Positions 16,074 to 25,192 of a DNA stretch of 64,000 nucleotides are shown piece by piece. A model generated the notes under the pieces. The model searched no databases, had not been told where the DNA came from, and was given only the letters and a program-made list of their open reading frames with translations. The stretch lies in assembly GCF_001957135.1 (NCBI RefSeq), contig NZ_MPHK01000003.1:124001-188000 (forward strand), given 5' to 3'. Source of the DNA: Shewanella sp. UCD-KL21. Lineage in GTDB: Bacteria > Pseudomonadota > Gammaproteobacteria > Enterobacterales > Shewanellaceae. The stretch's first letter is position 1; each line of letters begins with the position of its first letter. The translations under genes and the position numbers were made by a program.

Positions 16074-16466
16074 ATGCGTCTTAATCAAGTTACCTTAACG
16101 GTTGATAATATGACTAAAGCCTGTGAGTTTTATTTAACTCTCGGTTTTACTCAAATTGTTAATACTGCCCATTACGCCCGTTTTATGTGTCCTGATGGTG
16201 AGGCCAGTTTTTCATTAACCTTAGCTGAGCAGCAATCGAATAAAAGTGATAACCGAACCGTTATCTATTTTGAGCATGAACAACTCGATGAATGGGTTAA
16301 TCAGCTGATTAAAAAAGGCATCGAATTTGAAACTTTGCCAACCGATCAAGACTATTTATGGCGTGAAGCAAGGCTGTTTGATCCTGCAGGTAATAAGATA
16401 AAGCTGTATTGGGCTGGTGAGAATCGATTAAATCCGCCGTGGCGAGTGACTATTCGTGATAAATAA
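16074..16466 (+). CDS. Second VOC-fold protein
   Basis: A 130-residue VOC protein opening MRLNQVTLTVDNMTKACEFY and closing FDPAGNKIKLYWAGENRLNPPWR. It lacks an N-terminal metal-ligand His where the previous VOC gene has one (Gln instead), so it may bind a ligand without classic metal catalysis. AGGAG precedes the ATG. It is 82 nt after the first VOC gene with no terminator between, so it may share the SoxR-dependent transcript. Confidence 0.8.
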   Translation: MRLNQVTLTVDNMTKACEFYLTLGFTQIVNTAHYARFMCPDGEASFSLTLAEQQSNKSDNRTVIYFEHEQLDEWVNQLIKKGIEFETLPTDQDYLWREARLFDPAGNKIKLYWAGENRLNPPWRVTIRDK

Positions 16467-16520
16467 CCATAAACCTTTAACCATAGACCTTTAACTATAG
16501 ACCTTTAACCATCAACCACA
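16467..16520 (+). repeat. 14-bp imperfect tandem repeat starting at the VOC stop codon
   Basis: Three good copies and a fourth partial copy of a unit like CCATAGACCTTTAA begin on the base after the stop codon. Confidence 0.7.
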
Positions 16521-16547
16521 GATAATCAAACTGAGGTAATCAGCATT

Positions 16548-16580
16548 AAAAAAGCGCCGCTATTAAATTAGCGGCGCTTT
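16548..16580 (-). terminator. Strong terminator between the VOC gene and rhlE
   Basis: AAAGCGCCGCTA pairs with TAGCGGCGCTTT (12 bp, 6-nt loop). Read leftward it runs into a T tract, so it ends rhlE; rightward it may also block the VOC transcript. Confidence 0.88.
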
Positions 16581-16634
16581 AATCAATATTTACTCTGTGT
16601 GGCTTTTTAACCTAACGGTTATAAAAATATCAGC

Positions 16635-18056
16635 CTATTTACCCCAAGGGTTTACAGCGCCAGTCCCATTGGGTACTGAACTGCCGCTGTTATTTTTACT
16701 AGGCTTGCGAGAGTCTGAGCTTCTATTCTCGCCGCGGTCACTAGTTTTGTATGGGCTTTTAGCTGCGCTTTCTTTGTTAAAGCGTTTGGCTTTATTTTTA
16801 TCGTAATGATTATTCTTTGGCTTATCTGACTTGCCACGAGAAAGCGTAGGTTTATCGTCTATTTTAGCCTTTGGCATTTTGGCATTCTTAGGGACAAAAT
16901 CTAAGATTGAAATCGGCACTTCTTTACGCGTTGTAAAGCCTTCAACTTCTTTACGGACAATTAAGTGACCCAAACGGCGCTCAATGGCGCAGAGGTTTTT
17001 AAAGTCATCTTTTGACACCAATGACACTGCAATACCTGACGCCCCAGCACGGCCAGTACGACCAATACGATGCACATAATCATCAGCAGGGTATGGTAAG
17101 TCGTAGTTAATGACGATAGGTAAGTCATCAATATCAATACCACGAGAAGCAACACCAGTGGCAATAAGATAGGTGATTTTTCCATCTTTAAAATCTTTAA
17201 GTAATTGCTCACGTATCGGCTGGCTGCGACCACTATGAAATGACTCAGCAATAATGCCGCGCTTTTCTAATTGAGTTACTAGCTTGGCTGCACCGTGTTT
17301 CGTTTCGATAAAGATCAGTGCTTGTTTCCAATCGTTGTCTTTAATCAACTGGCTCAGTAATGCTGACTTCTTTTCTTTATCAACGGTAACTAACCATTGG
17401 TCAATTTTTGGCGCCGCGTCAGCATCTTCAACCACTGAAATTTGCACTGGGTTACGCATGGCTGATTTAGCCAAAGCGCGTACTTGGTTAGATAAGGTTG
17501 CTGAAAACAACATGTTTTGACGTTCATCAGGCAACAATTCGATGATGCGGTTAATGTCTTCAATAAAGCCCATATCCAGCATTCTATCGGCTTCATCAAG
17601 CACTAACACTTCAAGTTCGTCAAAGTTTACTGCACGCTGAGTATACATATCCAACAAACGGCCAGGCGTTGCCACAAGGATATCAATGCCTTCAATGAGT
17701 TTTTGCTTTTGGGCATTACTGTCAACGCCGCCATACATGACCATTGAATTTATTGATAAGTTCTGGCTGTATTTTTTGATGTTCTGTTCAACCTGAATCA
17801 CCAGTTCACGGGTAGGTGCTAATACCAGTGCTTTGACGCGTTTGCCACGTACCTTATGGGGGGCTTTAAAACGTTCGATAATGGGCAGCACAAAGCTGGC
17901 TGTTTTACCGGTACCGGTTTGCGCCGCAGCAATGATGTTTTTACCCGATAAAGCAACAGGTATAGCCTTAGATTGAATGGGGGTCGGCTTGGTATAACCT
18001 AAAGAACTAAGTGCACTGATTATTGGATCGCTTAATCCCAGCTTCGAAAATGGCAT
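16635..18056 (-). CDS. rhlE: DEAD-box ATP-dependent RNA helicase RhlE
   Basis: A 473-residue helicase with the Q motif PTPIQ, Walker A AQTGTGKT (residues 45-52), DEAD (154-157), SAT and HRIGRTGR. A basic, Ser/Lys/Arg/Asn-rich tail (about residues 380-473) is typical of RhlE. It acts in RNA remodelling and ribosome assembly, particularly in the cold. The start at MPFSKLGLSDPI matches family N termini; an upstream in-frame start at 18095 would add 13 residues and lacks a ribosome site. Confidence 0.92.
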   Translation of the reverse strand: MPFSKLGLSDPIISALSSLGYTKPTPIQSKAIPVALSGKNIIAAAQTGTGKTASFVLPIIERFKAPHKVRGKRVKALVLAPTRELVIQVEQNIKKYSQNLSINSMVMYGGVDSNAQKQKLIEGIDILVATPGRLLDMYTQRAVNFDELEVLVLDEADRMLDMGFIEDINRIIELLPDERQNMLFSATLSNQVRALAKSAMRNPVQISVVEDADAAPKIDQWLVTVDKEKKSALLSQLIKDNDWKQALIFIETKHGAAKLVTQLEKRGIIAESFHSGRSQPIREQLLKDFKDGKITYLIATGVASRGIDIDDLPIVINYDLPYPADDYVHRIGRTGRAGASGIAVSLVSKDDFKNLCAIERRLGHLIVRKEVEGFTTRKEVPISILDFVPKNAKMPKAKIDDKPTLSRGKSDKPKNNHYDKNKAKRFNKESAAKSPYKTSDRGENRSSDSRKPSKNNSGSSVPNGTGAVNPWGK

Positions 18057-18233
18057 GTGTAATCTCGGGTAAAGTAAAATGATAATTAACAACACTGTCA
18101 GTGATGATCAATGCTTGGTTTAGCATCGTGTCATGTTGCAGTGGTAAAGAATAGCTAGCTAGTATAACAGAGTGAGCAAAATATAGGGTAGGGCTGATTT
18201 GTGCTTTAAACATAAAGCTAAAACGCTCAGGCA

Positions 18234-18273
18234 CAAACAAGGGAGCAAATGAGCTCCCTTGTTTGGATTTTTT
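18234..18273 (+). terminator. Long hairpin between rhlE and ilvH with a plus-strand T run
   Basis: CAAACAAGGGAGC pairs with GCTCCCTTGTTTG (13 bp, 6-nt loop). The T run follows only on the plus strand, although the flanking genes rhlE and ilvH both read leftward. It may still end ilvH transcripts, or may stop a rightward transcript. Confidence 0.6.
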
Positions 18274-18319
18274 GAAATGGCTTTGGGGCTAAGTCATTTG
18301 TGACTTAGTCAGATTGCTA

Positions 18320-18814
18320 TTATGCTTTCATGACTTTCTCGCCACGGGCAAGACCGACCACACCTGAGCGAGAAACTTCAATCACCTTTGTGACTTCGGC
18401 AAGCGCGCTGATGAAGGCATCTATTTTTTCACTGGTACCCGCCATTTGAATGGTATACAAACTGGCGGTGACATCCACTATTTGACCACGGAAGATATCA
18501 GCAGTGCGTTTGACTTCTTCACGCATCTCTCCTTGGGCTTTAACTTTGACCAATGCCAGTTCACGCTCAATATGGGCATTTTCAGTTATGTTAGAGACTT
18601 TTAAAATATCAATTAACTTATGAAGTTGCTTTTCAATTTGTTCGTGAACATCAGCTTCAGCATTAACGGTAATATTAAGGCGTGACAGGGTGGTGTCTTC
18701 TGTTGGCGCAACGGTTAAGCTTTCAATGTTGTAACCACGTTGAGAAAACAGTCCAACCACACGAGATAATGCCCCTGGTTGGTTTTCTAATAATACAGAA
18801 ATAATACGACGCAT
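18320..18814 (-). CDS. ilvH: Acetolactate synthase regulatory (small) subunit
   Basis: A 164-residue protein with an N-terminal ACT domain (ISVLLENQPGALSRVVGLF, then GYNIESLTV), which binds valine for feedback inhibition, and the usual C-terminal ALS_ss_C domain. It activates and regulates the large subunit in isoleucine, valine and leucine synthesis. Its ATG overlaps the TAA of the large-subunit gene by one base, so translation is coupled. Confidence 0.95.
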   Translation of the reverse strand: MRRIISVLLENQPGALSRVVGLFSQRGYNIESLTVAPTEDTTLSRLNITVNAEADVHEQIEKQLHKLIDILKVSNITENAHIERELALVKVKAQGEMREEVKRTADIFRGQIVDVTASLYTIQMAGTSEKIDAFISALAEVTKVIEVSRSGVVGLARGEKVMKA

Positions 18815-20532
18815 TAGCTTCTCTCCGTTTTACTTAACCACATATCTTTCATTGCTTCACCACGGATCAGCATTGGATAAACGTGCTCAGTTTCATCAAC
18901 ACTAATGTCAACAAAGACTAATTTATCTTTCATCGCTAACGCTTCAGCTAACTTTGACTCTAATTCATTGGGATCGCTAATGGTCATACCGACATGGCCA
19001 TAGGCTTCAGCGATTTTGGCAAAATTAGGCACTGAATCCATATAAGAGTGTGAATGACGACCTGAATAAATCATGTCTTGCCATTGCTTCACCATGCCTA
19101 AGAAACGGTTATTCAAGTTAATGATTTTCACTGGCGTGTCATATTGCAGCGCAGTTGAAAGCTCTTGAATGTTCATTTGAATTGAACCATCGCCAGTCAC
19201 GCATACTACGGTTTCATCAGGCATCGCCATTTTAACGCCCATAGCTGCTGGTAACCCAAAGCCCATGGTGCCAAGCCCACCTGAGTTAATCCAACGGCGT
19301 GGCTTATCAAATGGATAATAAAGTGCAGCAAACATTTGGTGCTGACCCACATCAGAGGTGACGTAGGCATCGCCATTGGTTAATTTATGCAGTGTTTCTA
19401 TCACTTGTTGTGGCTTAATCCGATTGCTTGATTTGTCATAGGCTAAGCAATCTTTTTTGCGCCATTGATTAATCTCAACCCACCAAGCATCAAGCGCTTC
19501 GCTGTCGTTGGTTTTTTCGGTGTCATCAAGTAAAGCTAACATGCTATCGAGGATATTTTCAGCAGAGCCAACAATAGGAATATCCACTCGAATGGTTTTA
19601 GAAATAGATGCTGGATCAATATCGATATGTAAGATAGTCGCGTTAGGGCAATACTTTTCTACATTATTGGTGGTTCGATCATCAAAACGCACCCCAATAC
19701 CGAAAATTAAGTCACAGTTGTGCATCGCCATATTGGCTTCATACAGACCGTGCATGCCTAACATACCTAAGCATTGAGGGTGAGTGCCGGGGAATGCGCC
19801 TAAGCCCATTAAGGTATTAATCACTGGAATATTGAGCTTTTCAGCGAGGCGAATAATTTGTTGGTCGCAACCTGAAATAATAGCGCCGCCGCCCACATAC
19901 AACACTGGTTTTTTAGCGGCTAAAAGCGCTTGTAATCCTCGGCGTATCTGACCTTTATGGCCTGCGGTTGTCGGATTGTAAGAGCGCATATTAACGCTTT
20001 CAGGGTAAATGTATTCGTGCAGAACTTCAGGGTTTAAGCAATCTTTTGGTAAATCGACCACTACAGGGCCAGGTCTACCGGTTGCAGCAATATAAAACGC
20101 TTTTTTGATAATTTCGGGGATTTCACGGGGATCTTTAACTAAAAAGCTATGTTTAACAATAGGGCGCGAGATCCCAATCATGTCACATTCTTGGAAAGCA
20201 TCATTACCAATCAAATTACTCGGTACTTGGCCTGATAAAACCACTAAAGGAATAGAGTCCATGTAGGCGGTAGCAATACCAGTAATGGCATTTGTGGCAC
20301 CAGGGCCAGAGGTGACGAGTACCACACCCACATCACCGGTGGCGCGGGCATAACCATCAGCCATGTGCACAGCTGCTTGCTCGTGTCTTACTAGGATATG
20401 TTCTACGCCAGAATCTTTGTGCAGCGCATCGTAGATGTCGAGTACAGAGCCACCAGGGTAGCCAAAAATGTGTTTTACGCCTTCATCGATTAACGAGCGC
20501 ACTATCATGCTGGCGCCGGATAATTTTTCCAT
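18814..20532 (-). CDS. ilvI: Acetolactate synthase catalytic (large) subunit
   Basis: A 572-residue thiamine-diphosphate enzyme that condenses pyruvate to acetolactate or with 2-oxobutyrate. It shows the N-terminal Pyr domain with the catalytic Glu in [16 protein letters not shown], a central FAD-binding domain, and the C-terminal TPP motif from GDGSIQMN to NLNN. AGAGGA lies 7 nt before the ATG. It forms an operon with ilvH. Clustered inverted repeats upstream suggest regulation, but no branched-chain-rich leader peptide was recognised. Confidence 0.95.
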   Translation of the reverse strand: MEKLSGASMIVRSLIDEGVKHIFGYPGGSVLDIYDALHKDSGVEHILVRHEQAAVHMADGYARATGDVGVVLVTSGPGATNAITGIATAYMDSIPLVVLSGQVPSNLIGNDAFQECDMIGISRPIVKHSFLVKDPREIPEIIKKAFYIAATGRPGPVVVDLPKDCLNPEVLHEYIYPESVNMRSYNPTTAGHKGQIRRGLQALLAAKKPVLYVGGGAIISGCDQQIIRLAEKLNIPVINTLMGLGAFPGTHPQCLGMLGMHGLYEANMAMHNCDLIFGIGVRFDDRTTNNVEKYCPNATILHIDIDPASISKTIRVDIPIVGSAENILDSMLALLDDTEKTNDSEALDAWWVEINQWRKKDCLAYDKSSNRIKPQQVIETLHKLTNGDAYVTSDVGQHQMFAALYYPFDKPRRWINSGGLGTMGFGLPAAMGVKMAMPDETVVCVTGDGSIQMNIQELSTALQYDTPVKIINLNNRFLGMVKQWQDMIYSGRHSHSYMDSVPNFAKIAEAYGHVGMTISDPNELESKLAEALAMKDKLVFVDISVDETEHVYPMLIRGEAMKDMWLSKTERS

Positions 20533-20942
20533 TGCTAAATCCTCTTAAGTTACCGTTATGGTAAACAGTATCTTGCTACAACGACGGTAATCGTTCTAAA
20601 AATAAGCCCGAATGGTAATTCGAACTCGCTTATCTACGCAGTAGAAAACCGCCTCAGATAATTTTGACTAAATATCTTGTTGATTCACAAGATACCTTCA
20701 TCATATTTACTTTTTAATATGATACAAGTGTCTTGTTGAAATAAAGTAATTTAGTTGAAAGAATTTCATGATTGTTTAATAGAAATAACAATTTGAGCTT
20801 ATAAATAGAATCGACAGCCTAAAAATTGCAGAAACTTGAATTAAACCCTGTATATTCAGCTTGCTGGTATCGTCTTTATTTGCGAACAGAGCGGTGGTGA
20901 AATTATGCCGATTTTATTGGCAAAGCTTTAAAGAGGAAATTT
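20533..20942. other. Regulatory spacer between ilvI and the LysE-type exporter gene
   Basis: This 410-nt divergent spacer holds no gene. It contains three inverted repeats near 20673-20736 and further small dyads close to the ilvI ribosome site (TTACC/GGTAA). No convincing attenuator with a T run was seen. Confidence 0.5.
20673..20736. promoter_or_regulatory. Cluster of three inverted repeats upstream of ilvI
   Basis: TATCTTGT/ACAAGATA (20673-20694), ATCATATT/AATATGAT (20700-20723) and ACAAG/CTTGT (20724-20736) lie side by side. The first and third share a TCTTGT/ACAAG core. They could be operators for a regulator of ilvIH or of the divergent exporter gene; the factor is unknown. Confidence 0.4.
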
Positions 20943-21548
20943 ATGGACACTTCGGTTGTCATGCTGATGTTATCGGCCGCATTATTTTGCGCCACCATGA
21001 CGGGCACGCCAGGGCCTAATAATGTGCTATTGGCAAACTCCGGTGCTAATTTTGGTGTTAAACAAACCGTGCCGCATATGATTGGGATCCGTGTCGGCCA
21101 AACCAGTTTACATGTGGCCATGTTATTAGGTTTAGGGTCTTTATTTGAGTCATGGCCGTTACTGCATCAGCTGTTAAAATATGCTTCCATCGGCTATTTG
21201 GTTTATCTGGCAGTAAAGATCGCCACGCAGCATGGGCGCGCTAAAGCCAGTGAACGCGATAAGCCAATATCGTTAATTGAGGCGGCGTTGTTTCAATGGA
21301 TAAATCCGAAAACATGGATGGCGACAATAAGTTTATTAAGCGCTTTTACTATTAGTGGTGATTTATATTGGATAACGGCAATGGCTGGGGTACTGGTATT
21401 TAATATTGTCGGTTTGCCAATGTCATTGCTGTGGGTGTTGATTGGTTCTTCTATCCGTCAGAAGTTAAACACACCTATTCGTCAGCGCAATTTTAATTGG
21501 TTAATGGCAGCATTATTGCTGAGCACATTACCTATGGTGTTAGTGTGA
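20943..21548 (+). CDS. LysE/RhtB-family amino-acid exporter
   Basis: A 201-residue inner-membrane protein with about six hydrophobic segments and the family signature GTPGPNN near residue 25. Family members export amino acids such as lysine, threonine, homoserine or leucine. Its position divergent from ilvIH invites, but does not prove, a branched-chain substrate. AGAGGA precedes the ATG and a strong terminator follows. Confidence 0.87.
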   Translation: MDTSVVMLMLSAALFCATMTGTPGPNNVLLANSGANFGVKQTVPHMIGIRVGQTSLHVAMLLGLGSLFESWPLLHQLLKYASIGYLVYLAVKIATQHGRAKASERDKPISLIEAALFQWINPKTWMATISLLSAFTISGDLYWITAMAGVLVFNIVGLPMSLLWVLIGSSIRQKLNTPIRQRNFNWLMAALLLSTLPMVLV

Positions 21549-21552
21549 ATTT

Positions 21553-21578
21553 AAACGGCTCTTTATGAGCCGTTTTTT
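21553..21578 (+). terminator. Rho-independent terminator of the exporter gene
   Basis: AAACGGCTC pairs with GAGCCGTTT around TTTAT, followed by a T run. Confidence 0.9.
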
Positions 21579-21612
21579 AAATACAACAGTTAAAAACTGC
21601 ACAAAATTGCAG

Positions 21613-22830
21613 CTAAACAGGATACTTTGGTAAGGTACGTTGAAATAATAAACAGCCCATTACCAACATAACTGATAACAACATCATCGCCGAGAATGGC
21701 ACTGCGGTGCCAGTATAAAAGAAAGCCAATAAAGGGCCCGCTAATGAGCCAAAGCCAAATCTCAGGGTGCCAATAACCGCTGTTGCAGTACCGGTTTCTT
21801 GTTTAAATTTCATCAATACAATGGCATCAGCATTAACTGACATTACCCCTAAACAGCCCATTAAGGGGATTAGCATAGCGACAGTAAAGTGGTAGCTTAA
21901 GCCTAAAAGGTTCACTACTAATAAGCCTGCGGCAGCCAACGTGCCAAAAACCGTAGCTGCAAACAGCATTCTGTTTGAGCCAAAACGGCCGACAATTCTA
22001 GAGTTTAAAATGTTAGCCAACATCAGAGCGCCGACATTGGTGCTGAATAATATTGAAAATAAGGTTTTATCTAAATCAAAGACTTCCATATAAATAAAAG
22101 GCGAAGCGGTTAAATAACAGAAAAACGCAAAGGAAGTCAGTACTCCACAACTAATATTGAGTTTCACACCTTGGCGGCTCAGCACGGTTTTATAGGCGTT
22201 GAAAAAAGATTTATTACTGCGGGCATCCTTTGCTATGTCGCTGGGCATTTTTAATTTAAAAATAACCAATAACAGCAAAAAGATGGCATAACAACTCTGG
22301 CTTAAAAAGATTAACGGCCATTCACCGACTTCTAAAATTAAACTGCCAACACTGGGCGCAAGTAATGGCGCTAACATCATGATTAAGCTGACGTAAGACA
22401 TCCCTTTGGCAGTATTGTCGCCATAAACTTCCTTAATATAACCGGGCACCACAACCGTGGCAGCTGCGCCAATAAATGCTTGAGCAAATCGCAGCGCTAA
22501 AAATAACTCAATATTAGCGGTTATAGAAATAAAGAAACTGATTAAGGTAAACCCACTTAAGCCAAAAATGACCAAGGGTCTACGGCCAAAGCGATCAGCA
22601 AGCGGGCCAAAAGTGAGCATCCCTAGCGCGTAGCCCGCAAGGTAAATACTTAACGATTGCTGCACTGTGGTGACATGGGTTGAATAGCTGTCAGCAATGG
22701 CAGACATTGCTGGTAAATACATATCGATGGCTAATGGGGTTATCGCCACAATCGCAGCCAGCATCGGGATCAACATGGCAAGGTTTGGGGAGTTCTGCGC
22801 CGAGGTCACAGAAGGAGAGTTAGAAGACAT
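21613..22830 (-). CDS. Bcr/CflA-type MFS drug exporter
   Basis: A 405-residue protein with about 12 membrane segments. PLAIDMYLPAM in the first segment and GPLADRFGRRPL after the second are signatures of the Bcr/CflA drug:proton antiporter group (bicyclomycin, chloramphenicol, sulfonamide or peptide export). Substrate is not predictable. A GAGG lies about 12 nt before the ATG, rather far. It converges with the LysE-type gene. Confidence 0.88.
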   Translation of the reverse strand: MSSNSPSVTSAQNSPNLAMLIPMLAAIVAITPLAIDMYLPAMSAIADSYSTHVTTVQQSLSIYLAGYALGMLTFGPLADRFGRRPLVIFGLSGFTLISFFISITANIELFLALRFAQAFIGAAATVVVPGYIKEVYGDNTAKGMSYVSLIMMLAPLLAPSVGSLILEVGEWPLIFLSQSCYAIFLLLLVIFKLKMPSDIAKDARSNKSFFNAYKTVLSRQGVKLNISCGVLTSFAFFCYLTASPFIYMEVFDLDKTLFSILFSTNVGALMLANILNSRIVGRFGSNRMLFAATVFGTLAAAGLLVVNLLGLSYHFTVAMLIPLMGCLGVMSVNADAIVLMKFKQETGTATAVIGTLRFGFGSLAGPLLAFFYTGTAVPFSAMMLLSVMLVMGCLLFQRTLPKYPV

Positions 22831-22998
22831 GCTGACAAAAACCTCATTAGATAGACATCAAATAGAATCACATCGAAGAATTTTATAGGAAAGAGAGTAA
22901 GAAATTCTGGCAAAATTTTACCATGAAAAAGGTGATCTGCATCAAAAAACATCTGCATTTAAGTGAATTTTAATCTTTACTAAATCACGCAGTTGAGA

Positions 22999-23020
22999 TG
23001 TAACATTAAAGTAACATTGT
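22999..23020 (+). promoter_or_regulatory. Pho-box-like direct repeat
   Basis: Two 11-nt units, TGTAACATTAA and AGTAACATTGT, abut exactly, as in PhoB binding sites, which are 11-nt direct repeats resembling CTGTCATAAAA. They lie about 75-95 nt before the lipoprotein start. This suggests induction by phosphate starvation. Confidence 0.5.
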
Positions 23021-23094
23021 TGTCGTTTTAGTGTCATCGAACTTGAGTAGCTTAGCGCCAAACTTTGCAACAACTACTTAACAGAGACTTAAGC

Positions 23095-24972
23095 ATGAAA
23101 ACGAAAATTTTTCCGTTAACTACACTAATGTCAATGATGCTACTAATTGGCTGTAATGGTGATGATGGTCTTAATGGCGCCCAAGGTGTTGATGGTACAA
23201 ATGGTTTAAACTCGTTAATTTCAGTCACAGAATTAACTGCTGGTAATAGCCAATGTCCATTTGGTGGTCAACAGATCGCCACGGGGATTGATGTAAACAT
23301 AAATGGTGTTTTAGACGCCGATGAAGTGCTTACTGGCCAAACTCAAATACTATGTGCTGAAGCTCAAGGTCAATTGCAGTTAGGGCTAATCGGTCGTTAT
23401 GAGTCTGGAATTTATGGCCAAAGTGCTGCTGAGATTGTTGACTTTCATCAGGCTAGTAACAGCGTATATGTGGTTAATGCACAAAGTGGCATGTTAGATG
23501 TCCTTGATTTATCTTCGTTAGCAACGGTTAAGTCAGATGACATAACGGCGATTACATTAAACAACCTCACTAAAACCTTAAGTGTAAACGTTGCTGAAGA
23601 TGCTGAAATTGACAATTTAGGCAGCGTCAACAGTGTCAGTATTTATGGCGACTTATTAGCCGCAGCCGTTGAGAGAGCTGATAGAGCAGGCAATGCGACC
23701 CAAGGCAATGGTATCGTTGCATTTTATCAATTATCAGCAACTGTCGAGCCTGCGTTTATTAAGGCTGTAGAGGTAGGTGCATTACCTGATAATGTGGTTT
23801 TTAGCCATGATGGTACCAAACTGATTATAGCAAATGAAGGTGAGCCAAACTCTGATTATAGCGTTGACCCTGAAGGGACTATTGCGCTGATAGAGATCAG
23901 CGATGGTCTGCCAGCAGATAGTGCGACTTTGATTGATTTTAATGAATTTAATCTAGGCGAAGCTCGTCATAATGAGCTTAGTCATATGATTAAGATTAAT
24001 GGACCAAACGCTTCAGTTTCCCAAGATCTTGAGCCTGAGTATATTGCAGTGTCGCAAGATAATCAGTTTGCTTATGTGAGCTTACAAGAAAACAATGCTA
24101 TTGCAGTGATTAACTTAGCAGATAATACAGTCAAGGCCATTAATGCTTTAGGACTTAAAGATTACGGTAAAGCGGGCAATGAGCTTGATGCCAGCGACAA
24201 AGATGATGCCATTAATATCGCGAGCTATGCCGGTGTTTACGGTATGTATCAGCCAGACACTATCGCCAGTTATCAATGGCATGGACAAGACTTTATTGTC
24301 ACAGCTAATGAAGGTGATGCTCGTGATTATGATGGTTTTTCTGAAGAAGCCCGCGCCGATGATTTGATTTTAGACCCAAGCCACCCGCAAATATTAGCCG
24401 CCCAAGATAAAAGCCAATTAGGGCGATTAAAGGTTACCACCAGCATGGGGGATGATGACAATGACGGCGATATGGATAAAATCGTCTCTTATGGTGGCCG
24501 CTCATTTTCTATCTGGAGTCATGCTGGTCAATTAGTCTTTGATAGTGGTAATGACTTTGAGAGGATCACCGCAGCGGTGCTAGGTGAAAACTTCAATAAT
24601 CACAATGAAGAAAGCAAAGGGGATAGTCGCAGTGATGATAAAGGTCCTGAGCCTGAAGCGCTAGCGATAGGCAAAATCGGTGATAAAAAGTATGCTTTCA
24701 TCGGCTTAGAGCGTACATCGGGGATTATGATTTACGATATTACCAATCCTTTTGAGGTAAGCTTTATCGACTATGTGGTAAACCGTGATTTTGATATCGA
24801 CTTTGAAATAGACGGCGAAACCATTAGTGGTCAACCTGAGCTTGTGGGTGATTTAGGCCCTGAAGGGATGAAATTTATTCTAGCTGAGGATAGCCCTACA
24901 GGTTTACCATTATTAATTATTGGCAATGAAGTGAGCGGCAGCACCAGTGTTTACCAGATAAGCTTTAATTAG
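23095..24972 (+). CDS. Choice-of-anchor I domain lipoprotein (often labelled alkaline phosphatase-like)
   Basis: A 625-residue secreted lipoprotein with lipobox LIGC (about residue 20), a short collagen-like GDDGLNGAQGVDGTNG stretch and a DUF7151-like segment (QCPFGGQQIATGIDVN). A long beta-propeller-like region of the choice-of-anchor I family follows, with ANEGEPNSDY, ANEGDARDYDGFSEEARAD and GPEPEALAIG. Proteins of this type are sometimes called alkaline phosphatases, but catalysis is not established from these motifs. ATG 23095 is preferred over a TTG at 23065 because it starts the signal peptide. The Pho-box-like repeat upstream hints at phosphate control. Confidence 0.82.
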   Translation: MKTKIFPLTTLMSMMLLIGCNGDDGLNGAQGVDGTNGLNSLISVTELTAGNSQCPFGGQQIATGIDVNINGVLDADEVLTGQTQILCAEAQGQLQLGLIGRYESGIYGQSAAEIVDFHQASNSVYVVNAQSGMLDVLDLSSLATVKSDDITAITLNNLTKTLSVNVAEDAEIDNLGSVNSVSIYGDLLAAAVERADRAGNATQGNGIVAFYQLSATVEPAFIKAVEVGALPDNVVFSHDGTKLIIANEGEPNSDYSVDPEGTIALIEISDGLPADSATLIDFNEFNLGEARHNELSHMIKINGPNASVSQDLEPEYIAVSQDNQFAYVSLQENNAIAVINLADNTVKAINALGLKDYGKAGNELDASDKDDAINIASYAGVYGMYQPDTIASYQWHGQDFIVTANEGDARDYDGFSEEARADDLILDPSHPQILAAQDKSQLGRLKVTTSMGDDDNDGDMDKIVSYGGRSFSIWSHAGQLVFDSGNDFERITAAVLGENFNNHNEESKGDSRSDDKGPEPEALAIGKIGDKKYAFIGLERTSGIMIYDITNPFEVSFIDYVVNRDFDIDFEIDGETISGQPELVGDLGPEGMKFILAEDSPTGLPLLIIGNEVSGSTSVYQISFN

Positions 24973-25036
24973 CACAAAAATAAGCTAACGCCATCGCTAC
25001 ACTTAAGCAGCAAGCTTGAGTCTGAACACTAACCCC

Positions 25037-25069
25037 AAAGACCAATATCAATTGATATTGGTCTTTTTT
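25037..25069 (+). terminator. Rho-independent terminator of the anchor-I lipoprotein gene
   Basis: AAAGACCAATA pairs with TATTGGTCTTT around an 8-nt self-complementary loop, with the T run continuing beyond. Confidence 0.88.
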
Positions 25070-25134
25070 AGTTTATGGCCCGTATGAGACAAGAGATTAT
25101 TGTTGTTTTTAATAGCAAAAAGGTGATTTTATTC

Positions 25135-25146
25135 TGATCTAGATCA
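25135..25146 (+). promoter_or_regulatory. TGATCTAGATCA palindrome upstream of the GNAT gene
   Basis: A perfect 12-bp palindrome, 46 nt before the GNAT start. It fits the FNR-type half-sites TGAT-N4-ATCA but lacks the outer T/A, so regulation by EtrA/FNR or CRP is speculative. Confidence 0.3.
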
Positions 25147-25192
25147 TGTATTCTGTCATTGTTTGATCAAGTTAACTATTTAGGAGCACTCA

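Noticed and set aside
18007..18240. Leftward 77-codon frame overlapping the rhlE start
   Set aside because: Out of phase with rhlE, no ribosome site, no domain.
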